64,000 bases of DNA from Ficedula albicollis (Eukaryota; Chordata; Aves; Passeriformes; Muscicapidae). Positions within the stretch are counted from its first letter, which is position 1; each line of letters starts with the position of its first letter. Below are positions 38,001 to 51,680 of this stretch, piece by piece. The translations under genes were made by a program, and so were the position numbers. Under the pieces are notes generated by a model, which saw nothing but the letters and a program-made list of their open reading frames with translations, did no database searches and was not told the DNA's origin. The stretch is taken from contig NC_021677.1 in assembly GCF_000247815.1 (NCBI RefSeq), positions 12,843,661 through 12,907,660 on the forward strand, read 5' to 3'.

Positions 38001-38903
38001 TATTTACTAGCTCCTTCTTGCAGAACCATCAGTGCCTCTTCAGAAAGTAACTCCTTTCAAAAACCTCCACCTCTCAAACACCTCCCTCACCTCTCTTGGC
38101 TGAAATAAGGAGATACAAACCCCTCCTTAGCCCCACTTTTTTACTATGGAGTAAGTAACTAAAATGCATGGCACTTCCCCCATTCCTAATAAGTATTATT
38201 CCTGAGAGAACTGGTATTGTCACACGGTTCCCTGTAATTCAAATCAGTACATCTTTCTGCCAGTGTAGTGTAATAAAACTCCATGGAATGATTACAAGAA
38301 TTTGATTTGTAGAAAAAAAAAACAGTTTTCTATCACATGCTGTCATTAATGATGCATTTGATTGTGTTCAGCAGCTCCCAGACCACAGTCATAGCCAAAG
38401 AATTTAAGAAAGTAATGCAGCTCCTGGTCAGGCTGCTGTGCCTTTCATTTAATTATTTTTTTTTATCTCCTGCCTTTACATACCCCTTGAGGCACATGTT
38501 CTCAAAAGTGAGAACCACTCAAATATAGTTTATGTTACCCCACAGAACACTAAAAAGAGGCAAGAAAATTGTCAAGCAAGGTGACAAGATTCACACCAAA
38601 AAAAATAATTTTGTAAACTCTCAGAGATGTTGTCACAACAAACCCAGAGGAAAAATTTTACTTCCTCAGCAACTAATAATGGAGAAGGTGACAGGAGAGC
38701 AGAAAGAGAAAGTGAAAAGTCCCCACATGCACTTGGGATGATTTCAGATCCTCAGCTTTGTCTGCATTTAGGCTGCTGGGGGATTTTTTGATCTCTGTTG
38801 CCAGTGCAACTGCTCACTTCAATTCTGCATGCTCCTTGATGGGCTGGGTATATTTTCACAGATGCTCTCATCACACTTTTACTGCAATAATCATGTTGGA
38901 GCT
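32044..38903. other. Long non-coding interval
   Basis: About 6.9 kb without a recognisable gene or mobile element. It holds short A runs (32264, 35529, 36676) and low-complexity A/C sequence near 36620-36650. The somewhat GC-richer parts at 33700-34020 and 36950-37200 have frames with no domain I recognise. Confidence 0.5.
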
Positions 38904-39070
38904 ATGCTGTTACTTTGCTACACTGCACACCAGCTCTTCTACACTGAGGTGTCCAGTGCTGTGCTGTTACTATGCTACACTACACACCAGCTCTTCTACA
39001 CTGAGGTGTCCAGTATGCTGTTACTTTGCTACACTGCACACCAGCTCTTCTACACTGAGGTGTCCAGTGC
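38904..39070. repeat. Three-copy minisatellite, 54-57 bp unit
   Basis: GCTGTTACT(T/A)TGCTACACT starts at about 38906, 38963 and 39017. Each copy contains CACCAGCTCTTCTACACTGA and ends GTGTCCAGT. The units stay open in two frames because their lengths are multiples of three; this is not evidence of coding. Confidence 0.95.
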
Positions 39071-39491
39071 TGATGAACATGGCACAACTGCCTGAAATCA
39101 AGCCTAAGATTCCTTTCTTAAAATGTTTCTTAAATGTTCCTTTGTAGGGAGTGCTTATTCCCAAAATATTACGAGAGGAAACATGATGGAAAGAGTAAGT
39201 GCCAAAAAAAAGTGGCAAATTAGGGTATGGACAGACAAACTACAGTTAGCACAGCTCAGCAGTTTCCCCACTTACAAGGTGATTTTCATTATGGATCCAA
39301 GTGCACTTCTGATTCACTGCTACTGTAAAAAGTAGATTATTTTAACACGTTGCTAGTTTGAATCAAGATATTCTAAATGGAATACCTCTTGTCTTGAAAT
39401 AACAGTTAGAAGCAAAACTAGGAAATGTATTCGAGGTTTTGAGGTTTTTTAAGAAATACGAGTGACCACCAGCTCAGGATGAAAGGTAACA
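39071..39491. other. Non-coding stretch
   Basis: Unique sequence between the minisatellite and the CR1; nothing recognised. Confidence 0.5.
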
Positions 39492-39832
39492 CACAGAATC
39501 ATAGAATGGTTTAGGTTGGAAGGGATCTTGAAGACCCTGTAGTTCCAACCCCCTTGTCATGGGCAGGGACAATTCTCTAGATCAGAGTGCTCAGAGTTCC
39601 ATTCAGCCTGGCCTTGAACACCTCCAGGGATGAGCAATCCACTTCTCTGGGAAATCTCTTCCAGCGTCTCACCACCCTCACAGCAAAGAATTTATTCCTA
39701 ATACCCAATCTAAACCTACTCACTTTCAGTTTGAAGCCATTCCCCCCTTTTCCTGTCACTTCATGCCCTTGTAGAAAATCCCTCTCCATCTTTCCTCTAG
39801 GTTTCCTTAAGGTGCAGGAAGGCCATATTTAG
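39492..39832 (-). mobile_element. CR1 LINE, best-preserved copy in the window
   Basis: Read on the minus strand, the element ends ATTCTATGATTCTGTG, an intact CR1 3' terminus with two 8-bp repeats. Upstream lie the typical 3' untranslated region and the end of ORF2. It is truncated at the 5' side to about 340 bp, the usual outcome of CR1 retrotransposition. It cannot move by itself. Confidence 0.96.
39577..39789 (-). pseudogene. C-terminal remnant of CR1 ORF2 (endonuclease-reverse transcriptase)
   Basis: A 70-codon open frame covers the tail after the reverse-transcriptase domain. It shows the CR1 pattern: a basic stretch, FAVRVVRRWKRFPREV, then SLEVFKARLNGTLSTLI just before the stop. The family protein is far longer; the endonuclease and polymerase domains are absent. 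The frame remains open by recent age or luck and is not a functional gene. The first Met is only internal. Confidence 0.88.
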
Positions 39833-41752
39833 TTTTTTTAAAAAAAACCTTCTGTCCACTCTACACTCAGGATAGTTTTTTAAAATTCTTATCTCCCATG
39901 GACTTTTCCTTAGATCAGATTTTAACCAATTGACCACGCTTTTACCATACTTTGAAACACAGATGCTATTGTCCAGGGACTCTTTAGAAACATATTCTTA
40001 ACATATTTGCATGAGAAGAAGTTTCTTCATAGCACTTAAAAATTCTACAGCAGCTTAAAATCTTGTTTGAACTACAGAATGTATAGCATGTGGACAGTGG
40101 CAGGATAAACTCTTTCATTCTGCTCCCACTTGCTGTTCACCCACTCATGTTTTCAAATCCTGGTTTCTCCCCTGAAAGCTAAAATGCAAGAGACTCTTCT
40201 GAGAACCTCATGATTCTGTACAAACTGTCAAATGTTCACCATCACCAGCAAAAGGTTACTGAGGATCCTAGTCACCTATGTGAAAACTCATCTGATGGAG
40301 TCAAAAAGTTGTCCTGTCTTGACTTGAGCTGAAACCACCAAACTCTGAATAGGAATAAATGGCTATGAATTATTACCCTGGGTAGCATCAAAGGACCTAG
40401 AAAATTAGCAAATGAGGCAGATACTCTACAACACATCAGAAGGCAAACAGTGTAAGCTAAACAATATACACTGAAGAATTAGGTTCTCATGAATATTTTC
40501 CACATTTTAAAATCAGAATGGCTGCTGCCTTTTTAAAGTGTATGAAAGTTTTAGGGGCATGATGCTCTGTGACACTTCATGGGAAGCCAACTCTTTTTTT
40601 AGCTCAGATAAGAATGGCACTGCTGTGAAACCACTTTGTGGCCCATGTGAAAGCATTAAGCAAGGCACAGAGAAATCAGTCTTCCTGCTTTTTTGCACAC
40701 CATTCTCATCAACAAAAGCATCTGGAGCTAGTCTGGTACTAAAATATGCTAATAGGGAGATCACACCGCCTACATAGCACTAACTAAGTAGTTCTGCACC
40801 ACATTTGTTTCAGAGCTGACAAAAAGAAGCCTCAGAAAAAGAAAAAAATAAAAAAGAAAAAAAGAAAAAAAGACAACAAAAAAACCCCCCAAAAAATAAC
40901 AAAAAAGCCCCCATAAATCCCCCAAAAAACTACCCTGACACTTAAATTCCTCCTTCCTCACCCTCAATTGCCAGCCACCACCTTGTCATTACAACTGCTT
41001 AGGAGAGTAGATCACTGATGAGATCTTGCTTAAAAGATCTCTTCAGTTTGAGATGGAGGTGGGGCATTTGGTTTGTTTGCTTCTTTCACTGAGGACCAGA
41101 CCAATTTATGGCATGCTCACACAAAGATCCAGTTTTCCAGGACTCCAAGCAGTCCCTCTGACTGTTAAAGTCAAAGACAAAGACCCTGTATGTTAATGAC
41201 AGCAGAAAACACTGACTTGCCTTCTGTAGTGAATTCCTGCTTTGCTCAGTCTTGGAATGAAGATTACAGACCATGGTATAAAATTGAGCACCCTCATAAC
41301 CAAGTATTTAGCATTTAGTGGCCCTGAGCACTAACTCCAGGAGCTGTTTCCCAGTGCACCTTAGTGATGACACCCTGACGTTCTTGCAGTGTGTGGGGGT
41401 GTGTGTATATGAGCATGGAGAGAGGATGTGTGGGGTGTATTTTCCAGCCCCTCACGTATTCATACACCACATGTTTGAGAAATAGAACCTGAACAGTGAC
41501 CAAAGGCTTGCTATATTCAGTGGAGAATAAAGGCTGCATGTTCAAATAGGCACTAACGTGAGTGGGTTGGTCAAATTTTCCCTAGAGTTGTTTTATTCCG
41601 GGAACCTCACAATGGAGAAAAGAATTCTTTTGATATTCACATTTCAAAGAGCACACTTTTGTGAATATTTTCAATAGAAGATGATAGCAGTACTGATTTA
41701 TACAGACTGTGTATAAACCAACGCATGCATATGCACAAACATACATGCACAG
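39833..41752. other. Non-coding stretch with A-rich low complexity
   Basis: About 40836-40935 is A-rich with AAAAAG units and then C runs within A. A G/T-rich tract lies near 41389-41440. No gene recognised. Confidence 0.5.
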
Positions 41753-41770
41753 CATATACATATGTATATG
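41753..41770. repeat. Perfect 18-bp palindrome
   Basis: CATATACATATGTATATG equals its own reverse complement. It sits in an alternating purine-pyrimidine stretch (41700-41775), a composition prone to cruciform or left-handed DNA. Confidence 0.8.
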
Positions 41771-44303
41771 TAGAACTATCTGTAACAGAAGAGGAGATCC
41801 TTTCATTTTGCCTTTTGTGCTGCTCACTCCAGGAATCTACCCTTGATCTTGGCAGAACTGATAGTTTATAATGAATACTTCTCCAGCTTTCATGGCTGGC
41901 ATCAAGGAAACACCTGGGAGTAAGATTTGTTCGCAGTGGTTTTGTACATTTCCTTTTTAAACATAGTTACTGTTCTGTTTGCCTCTAATAAACATTTTTA
42001 TTGTGTTTAAATATTTTATTGGTTTGGGAAAAACCAGAACAAATGAAAACAAATAAGTAAACAAGAGGGACTGCTGTGCTTCTGCAAGTGGAAAGAGATG
42101 CTGAAAGGGTAAAGAAGGCCAAAGTCAGGAGATGTGCCATTGACAGTACTGCAGATTGGCTTCACCTGACATTATCAGTGCCCCATTTTCCCTTTAACTG
42201 CCTGCTCAGGAAGAGAGACAGGAAAATGGTGATCATTCCCAAGAAAGCCCTGACTTCTATTTAAAGTGCTTGCATGGTCCTCAGAATCATGGCATTTACT
42301 TCGTGTTGTGTTCATCTCAATGACAACACTGTGAGATTCAGAATGTAATATTCTCACCTAACAGAAAAGAACTGATGCATTAAGAGGCCAAATAATCTAC
42401 AGAGGGTCACACTAGGAATTTCTGGCAAAGCTCTAAGCATCTGACATGGAAGATTTGAAGTACAGCCTATTTTTTCGCATCAGTTTAATACAACTGATAT
42501 TAATCCCATAAATAATATTCTAAGCAGGATAAAATGCCAGATGTACAGCAGAGTAAACAGAATATATGGAGTAGAGATTTAGAGACACAATACCCCATTC
42601 ATTCTATTTTAAGGAACCAAGTCAGCACAGTCAGATAACATTCACATTCTACATTGATGTGGTCAGACTTCCTTTGTCATTATGACATTCCTTACTCCTT
42701 CCCTTCTGTGCAATTTTCTGCTTGAGGTTTGAAACATCCTTGACTCTAGGTAGTAGACTTAAAACTGTCTATTCCAAGATTTAAATTATTTCCAGTAACC
42801 ATTTCTGTTCTAAGCAAGTTATAGAGATTATAAGTAGAGCTAGCTAAAAAGGTGTGCTGTGTTTTAGGGGATCTCTTTTCAAAGGTTTTGACTAGCTCTG
42901 TAAACTGAATAGGAAAAAAACCCCAAAAATGAAGAATCTCAGGAAACCAAGAACATGAGAGTTGTTAATCAATTTAAATAGCAAACTTACAACCTAAATG
43001 AATACATGCAAGGTATACAATCAGTGAACAGGGTCTAATTCCATCTTTTCTTGGATAAAGTTTTGGGGTAGAAACCAGTGAAGAGTCAGTCCTTTTTCCA
43101 CATAAAGACTAGAAGGAAGAGGATATTTCAAGGACTCTGAAATGCTTGCATGAAAGTCCTACTACTTATGTAGGTAGTTTAAGGAAGCAACTGTAGAGTC
43201 TGTAAATCTCAATATTCCCCCATACTCTACTGCTCCAGCTGAGCATGGAGAGGAACAGCACTCTGTGAGATATTTTTTCCTTCCTGTGATACCCTGCATT
43301 TTAGTCTAGCACATGTCTGGAAAGAAGCTTCACTGGAAGTTCAATCAATTCCACAGCTTCAAATGTGTTTCAAAACCAGCACACATGAAACAGGGAATAA
43401 AGGGGAGCTTCTAATTCTGTATCTTTATGAATACTTATGAAAATATGTGGATCAAAGCCTCTTCCTCTGCAAGTAAATTTCAAGCCTCCTGTAGGACTCA
43501 AAGGAAATGTATTAGAACTTATTTTATATTTCAGTTAGCATAAAGCATGTATTTTTGCAATAGGCTTTTTCCTAATTTGCAGGGATCTGCTTCAGAAACG
43601 GAGCAAAACAGCCTAAACCAGGTCTTTCTTCTGCTTCCCTTTTCAGGGATGCAACTGGAATGCAAGCCATCTGTGTCATTCCCAACCAGCTCTAGCCTAC
43701 CTTACACACATGACATGTGCATTTAAAGAGAAAAATGATCCCAGGTTAGACATAACATCCTGAGCTCTCCCTGCTGAAACAGACATCAGCCAAGCTGGCA
43801 CCTGCCAGCCCTTTTGACTTCAGAGTCATTGATCAAACTGAACGCTTGTTCCAGCAGCTCCAGGCCACAACTCTTCCCCATCACCGCCACTTCTCCTGGA
43901 GAAGCTCATCAGTTGTTAAGGGACAGGCCACAGTGGAGAAGTTCCACTCTCAGTTCTCAGCAGACAGAGGAGCTGTGGACACAAACACTTCTGAGCCGAG
44001 ATTCTCCCCCCAAACCCAGAGCTGCCCAGAGCACAAGCAGTCGTGTTAGCACAGGGCAGAGCCTTTGCTGCCACGGCCATTCTCCTGAGGGTGAGCTCCT
44101 CAGCACACCCACTACACCATCCTTTAGCTTTCCTACTCCCACACGTGTTAAGAAATTTGGGAGTGAAAGAAGTTGTGTGTACACTGTTTGCTCTGCATAC
44201 AGGAAGGAGGTGCAGTGGCTACTGAGGTTTGAGCTGTCGGGTGGAGTTCTATTTCCAGAGGCAGAAATGGTACCACAACTTGACAACCAGGAGAGAAACA
44301 CAC
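41771..44303. other. Non-coding stretch
   Basis: No mobile element or gene recognised. 43800-44290 is GC-richer and open in one frame, running into the homopolymer block; that frame has no recognised domain and starts at TTG, not ATG. Confidence 0.5.
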
Positions 44304-45673
<1,370 letters not shown>

Positions 45674-46267
45674 GGCTGTCTTGTGCTTGAAGTCCATTCC
45701 TAAATATTCTCTTCCATACGGCTGTCTTGTGCTTGAAGTCCATTCCTGAATATTCTCTTCCATACTAAATATGCCTCCAAGAGCTTATTGTAGTGAAAGC
45801 TACATAAAGATTCATGATCACCAAGTGTAATTCAGTGTCAGAAATGAAGGGGTCCAGAAAAGTATCTATAGATAATTGCCTGTCTTGCCTCCTTCCCTAC
45901 ACACATTACCAACAATGCAGCACGGTGGAGATAGAAAGGGAAATAAAAGCTACATCTGTCTTTGGTGAATAAATAATAGCCAAAAGCTACTAAGAAATTG
46001 TGCTTGAAGTCCATTCCTAAATATTCTCTTCCATACTGAATATGCCTCCAAGAGCTTATTGTAGTGAAAGCTACATAAAGATTCATGATCACCAAGTGTA
46101 ATTCAGTGTCAGAAATGAAGGGGTCCAGAAAAGTATCTATAGATAATTGCCTGTCTTGCCTCCTTCCCTACACACATTACCAACAATGCAGCACGGTGGA
46201 GATAGAAAGGGAAATAAAAGCTACATCTGTCTTTGGTGAATAAATAATAGCCAAAAGCTACTAAGAA
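45674..46267. repeat. Nested duplication: 46-bp and 271-bp periods
   Basis: GGCTGTCTTGTGCTTGAAG occurs at 45674 and 45720 (46-bp period). A 271-bp segment starting TTGTGCTTGAAG at 45727 is repeated at 45998-46267 with almost no differences. The smaller duplication is the left edge of the larger one. Confidence 0.95.
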
Positions 46268-46268
46268 G

Positions 46269-46398
46269 CCTCAGTTCTTCAGCCCTAAATTGTCTACAAA
46301 AAAGTTTCCATAAATTGGCATTAATGAAGAACACCTCAGTTCTTCAGCACTAAATTGTCTACAAGAAAGTTTCCATAAATTGGCATTAATGAAGAACA
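46269..46398. repeat. Tandem duplication, 2 x 65 bp
   Basis: CCTCAGTTCTTCAGC starts at 46269 and 46334 and runs to TTAATGAAGAACA. Two differences are visible. It directly follows the 271-bp duplication and has the same 65-bp period as the two duplications near position 500. Confidence 0.95.
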
Positions 46399-49110
46399 AT
46401 CTTCTTGCTTTGTGTGACAGGAAGAGCCACCTTTTCTAAGAGAGAAATACACCACAATCTGGAAATCCTATTAATAACATTAGAGTCCTGAACTTTAATG
46501 TATTAATGAATGGACGTGCACCCATGCTGTAATCATGGAATTCAGCGTTGCCTTTGATGCTTCATTGGTCACAAAGCTCTTACAAAATGTTTGAAGTGTC
46601 TGGCTGTGTAATAATGATTTATAATTCTCTTGAACCAAAGCAAAATTTGCTAGTAAAAATCATTTTTGAAATAAAAAATAAATTGTGACTGGAGGGTCTG
46701 GGTTTGTTTCAAAAAGAGATCACCCACAAGCAGCAAATTATTTAAAAAGCCACTGGTTCTAGTGTTTTGAGATAGAGAGCGTACAACTCAGAATTTCAAA
46801 GTAGTGTTAATTAAGATCAGTTTATTAAAATGTCAATCTTTTTAACCAAAAATTCCCTACCATGAATACAAGCTGCAAGTTCCTTTATGTTCAGCTTTTC
46901 ATGAAGAAAATTATTTTTCTTCATACTACACATGCAGCTTTATCCTTTTTCCTACTCTTACTTTTTTCTCCCATCTCTTGTTGTTGGGGTTTTCTTACAG
47001 AATAAATAGTCTTTGTATGATTGTGAGATTGCTGCTTCCCCCCTTCCCTCTGCACTATCAGGAAGGTCTCTGAGTTACTTACATTAAAACAGTTTAAAAA
47101 ACCCTCAAAAATAATCTTAAAAGTTTTATGTATCTTCTTTCTTCTTTTTAAGCTCTGTCCAAGACTCACCAGAGTCAATGAAAAAAGAGTTTTACTTCAG
47201 AAAAATGTGGCTCAGGGCCATATTTGAAGTTAATTGCATTGCTTTATTATCATGAGTGCTTCCATTCCAAGACTCTCTTCTGAAAAAGTGCAAGGAAAAG
47301 GGCTGAACATGAATTAATCTGACAAGAATAACCAGGAGTTGTATGTCCTTACCACTCAGAACAGCTCTTTTTAGAAAAACATTGAGAACCATCCAATATC
47401 TGAAAAAAATAAATAGCAATTAAGAAAAAATAAATCTTCTAATGAAAAAGGAATGGACATGGTACAACTGGACACATCCCTCTGTTCCTCTCAGAAACTT
47501 GGAATGCTGACTGGGCAGGAAGACAAACAGGGCAGTCTCACTCTGGACCAAAGTGACCCTGGAAATCAAACTGCATTAAATTCTTGCTTGAATAATACTA
47601 CCTTTGTCACCACATTTGGAGAGAGGAAGGATTCTATCCTAAGTTTCAGACCAATCTCAGACTTGGACATTAATTCAATTGTGTTTCTTAAAATTATCCC
47701 AAATCACACATACCTCAAACTGGAAAGAACTATCTGGATTTTTAATTGCAAATTTCCTCACTGCTCCTTAAAGTTGTGGGCTTGTGTTTTTAATATATGT
47801 GATAAGCATTAGGGTTTCTTTCTTAATCTTTGCAAAGAATTCCTATTTTTTTAAAATTTGTTTCAAACTAAGATGTATTTCTGAAGGAGATACTGCAAAG
47901 CAGAGACAAGCAGCAGTTCTTCTACCCATGTCTGCAGATTCATGGCTGAATGAGCTCCAGAAATCCAAGTGGAATATCAGGAGATTATCTGTGGCACAGC
48001 ACAGCCAAAGGAATCCCTTCTCCCTGTCATTGTGAGCAAGAGTGTTACACCTTCTGTCTTGGCTTGCCTATAGATTGTTGGAAAAGTGTGCTAGCATGTA
48101 CCACCCCAGAGAAAACGCTGCCAGGAGGAAAGCATTCCCTAAGACCTCACTAAGCAGAGACAGAAGGAAAACAGCCTTGCTCCTTGCCAGGACTCAGGAT
48201 TATCACTCGTGTGGGAGAAATACCCTTGCTATAAACAGAGAAAACATCATCCTCTTATTCACTTTTGTCTTTTCTCCTTTGACTCTTCGCCTGAAGAAGC
48301 AGATGAAAGAACAGGATCTCACTGCTTAGTCATATGTTTATTTCCACCCCCTCCATCACCTACTCTTTCCACTTGTTATTAGCTCAAACCCTGAACCTGT
48401 CACACAGTTCCCTTGTGGGGACAGTACAAACTCGTTAGAACCACAGGCTGACACTTGTCAGCTCTTCTTCCTGTTATAAAACAGCACATGATACTTTGTG
48501 CTGGCAACAGGAGCCTTGCTGTTGATCTTGGCAGAGCCCCCATTCTCATGAACCGAAGGTGTGCTACGACTTACTAAATTATGTTCTAAATTATGTACTA
48601 AATTATGTTAAATTTGTAAGACAAAGGGGCTTTCCATCTTTTTCATCTGCAAATACAATTTTTTCACAGTTTTTGGGAAATCAAACTCCAATACACCTGC
48701 AACCCTCTATAGCACTGATCACTGACTTCTGTCCCTCAGAAAAAAAAAAAATACCATAAATCAACAAGGTGAACCACAACACCCCTTTAAGCTTTTTCAC
48801 CCAAAGGAACAGGAAGATTTAATGAAATCATAGCCAGACCTATCAATCAGAAGAATAGTGACTGATCCCACACTCTCTTAACCTCCCAAGATCTGATGTA
48901 CAATTTGGTACAGCAAACATCTTCCCAGTAAACCCCTCATATGTCAAGCCTTAGCACAGGATATTAATATAACTTCTGGGGGAAGCTATGAAGAGCTATT
49001 TCTGGACAAATGAAGAAATCCTTTTAAGGAGTAAGGGAATTAGTACACTCAGTGCTAATATACAGATTCAAACATATTGCAAAGTTGTTTCCTGGTACAG
49101 CTACAACTTT
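46399..49110. other. Non-coding stretch
   Basis: 46480-46720 is rich in homeodomain-like TAAT words and has few simple repeats, so it might be conserved regulatory DNA. Three short ACTAAATTATGT-like units lie near 48573-48610. The open frame at 47453-47812 has no known domain. Confidence 0.45.
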
Positions 49111-49580
49111 TTTTCAACTATTGTTTTCAAAAAATCAAATTTGAGGGGATGCCACCCTCAAAATCACTTCTTTTGTTTATTTATGCACTATGTTTAATAT
49201 ATTATATATAGTTCTATAAAATATCATGATATTATACACAGAAATATATCATTTTACATGATATTATGCATTTGCATACAATATTTAAATTATCTATTAA
49301 ACACTGTTTCAACTATTGTTTTCAAAAAATCAAATGTGAGGGGATGTCACCCTCAAAATCACTTCTTTTGTTTATTTATGCATAATGTTTAATATATTAT
49401 ATATAGTTATATAAAATATCATGATATTTTACACAGAAATATATCATTTTACATGATATTACTATGTTTAATATATTATATATAGTTCTATAAAATATCA
49501 TGATATTATACACAGAAATATATCATTTTACATGATATTATGCATTTGCATACAATATTTAAATTATCTATTAAACACTG
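49111..49580. repeat. Two and a half copies of an AT-rich 195-bp unit
   Basis: A unit starting TTTCAACTATTGTTTTCAAA at 49112 recurs at 49307. A partial copy from 49461 (ACTATGTTTAATATATT) repeats the first unit's right part to 49580. The palindrome AATATCATGATATT is present in every copy. Confidence 0.93.
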
Positions 49581-50127
49581 GGTACATTTACCTACAGATA
49601 TAATGTCATGGAGCAAAGCAGACCAGAGATGCTTATATCAAGTTCAGTCAGGACCTTAGGGCATCCTGTTTTCATTTAGAGGCAGATGCATTTAAATATC
49701 TTCATAACCTGTTTGACTACCAAACCTGATCCCCATTGGCCTTAACTGATCTTTACTTTTTGTACATTTATGTAAAATGGTTGTTGCTCTTCTAATGCTC
49801 CATGCAGATTAAAATGCGCTTCTTTTGCATTTGTGGCAGACTTTTTAAGGTGCAACAACTGTTTCCACACAAATTTCTGGTTTTAATCATGGGTAAGCAT
49901 CACATCACAAGCTTCTACTCTGCCTTCCATGAAGGAACAAGGACTCTGGTAATCACTGGTTGTTGCAAGGGAATTGATATATGGCAGAAGTCTCCAGGGC
50001 AACAGTCTTGGATCCATCACTGCAAGGAAATACAGTTCTCATTGTTACCCTGTCATGTAAGGAAAATTGTATCCCAGATCATAAGTTGTTTCACCACCTC
50101 ATCTTCTGTGTTGGTTTTCTCTTGCAG
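49581..50127. other. Non-coding stretch, part of a 145-codon open frame
   Basis: An ATG at 49802 opens a 145-codon frame to 50239, the longest without homopolymer content in the window. No domain is recognisable. It spans the exon-like segment below, so translation as one piece is unlikely. Confidence 0.3.
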
Positions 50128-50215
50128 AAGGAAGAATTCCCTTTCAGCTCATTGCTTCCAGGTTCCCCTGTATGGACCCCCTGTTTGCCTGGGCATAGAC
50201 AGAACCCAGTGTAGG
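50128..50215 (+). other. Exon-like segment, 88 bp
   Basis: The acceptor TTGGTTTTCTCTTGCAG (AG at 50126-50127) has a good polypyrimidine tract, and the donor GTAAGT starts at 50216. One of three frames is open throughout the 88 bp (29 codons), but its peptide is not recognised. It is the best splice-site pair I saw in the window. It could be an exon of a long non-coding RNA or of an unknown gene, or chance. Confidence 0.25.
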
Positions 50216-51179
50216 GTAAGTATTTTCCAAATCTGGTGACTTAGCTTCCACTCACTAAAGTCAACAGGGCTCTTGCCCAGGAGAAGTTAATTCTTTTCAC
50301 TTTGAGCCTATTCTATTCTTGCACCCAGTCCAAGGGGGTTTTTAGTGCAAGAAAGCAGCTGTGTCTGACAAAATGCCTTATTGATTCACACTCCAAACCA
50401 AACCAAAAAGAACACTTGAGCTCAAATAATGAGCCACCATTTGCATAGTATGAACTATCTGTAAGTACATTGCCTGAAGTTGTTTCTGGAGACAAAAAAA
50501 AAACCTAAACAACCAAGAAACCAACAACAACCAAAGGAAAAAAAATCCACACCAAAATAAACAACCCAACCAAGCAAATAATACACCAATACACCTAAAA
50601 TCTACAGAAGACAAGTGATGCAACATATCTTGTCCTCACATTATGAGGGGAAAAAAACCCCAAACTAACCAAACCACATAAAAATCTGACAAACATACTA
50701 AAACAGTTTTCTGGTGCTCTTTGCTGCCACTAAAGGTATAAAATTTTATTGCTTATCTTCTCAAAAGTTTCTTCATAATCCAATACGTTTTTGTTAGCTG
50801 TACCTACCTTATAATCAATATACACTCAGCAAAAAATTTTAATAACAACTATGAAAAATAAGTAGTTTTCTACTGAGATACACTAATAGTTCTAAGCTAT
50901 CTCATTGCAGCTACCTGCAAGAGACTCTTTCCATTTGAAATGCCACAAACCTCCTGTCTAACAGTTGAGGAGCCTGATTTCCAAAATTAGGACAGAGCAC
51001 AATCAGAAAATTTATTATTTAGAAAGTAAAATGTACTTAACCAATCCACACATAAAATACTTGCTACAATGCTCCAATTTGGTCATATTTTAACATTACA
51101 AGGGGTTTACATGCCTGTAATCTTGGTGTAAACATGAAGTTTTAAGTATCACTAACTTTTCCTTTGTTAATTTTGTAAA
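50216..51179. other. Non-coding stretch with A/C-rich low complexity
   Basis: 50493-50600 is A/C-rich with units such as AACAACCAA. The remainder is AT-rich and unrecognised. Confidence 0.5.
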
Positions 51180-51345
51180 TTTAAAAATATTTATGTGAAT
51201 GTTATATATTCATATACATTTATATGTATAAATATAATAATTTTATGTATGTATACATAAATGTGTAATACTTATATGTCATGAGTATTATATGTATGTT
51301 TATGTGCATATAAATATGTATACACACATCAATAATATGTTGGTT
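51180..51345. repeat. AT-rich low-complexity tract
   Basis: Alternating TATATG and ATATAAAT words, including many inverted ones; likely a decayed microsatellite. Confidence 0.75.
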
Positions 51346-51430
51346 ATGTAGAAATAAAATGCAGTATCCAAGTCCCTTCTGGTCCTGGTTTAGGCAGGAC
51401 AGCTTTTAATAAAACTAAATAATATCAGAA

Positions 51431-51680
51431 TAAAGGCAAAAGGAAATGGTTTCAAATTGTGCCAGGGGAGGTTCAGGCTGGATGTCAGGTAGAATTTCTT
51501 CTCCACAAAAATGTGGTTAAACATTGGAATGTCCTACCTTGGAGCTGGTGGGATCATCATCCCTGGAAGTGTTCAGGAAACAGCTGAAGGTGCCATTCAG
51601 TGCACCTGGTGGTGTTCAGCCAGAGGCTGTACTCCATCATCTTGGAGGTCTTTTCCAACCTTAATGAATCTGTGATTCTA
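51431..51680 (+). mobile_element. CR1 LINE 3' fragment
   Basis: CR1 words in plus order: GGAAATGGTTTCAAATTGTG, CCAGGGGAGGTTCAGGCTGG, TGGTGGGATCATCATCCCTGG, AAGTGTTCAGGAAACAGCTG, GAGGTCTTTTCCAACCTTAATG, and a last TGATTCTA. It covers the decayed ORF2 tail and 3' untranslated region. Its wording differs from the 39492 copy, so it belongs to another CR1 subfamily. Confidence 0.94.

Noticed and set aside
38758..39147. Frame with repeated CYFATLHTSSSTLRCPV units, considered as a repeat protein
   Set aside because: The repeats come from a 54-57 bp minisatellite whose unit length is a multiple of three; two frames stay open equally.
49802..50239. 145-codon open frame with ATG
   Set aside because: No domain or family resemblance, mixed composition, and it crosses a good splice-site pair; chance is the best explanation.
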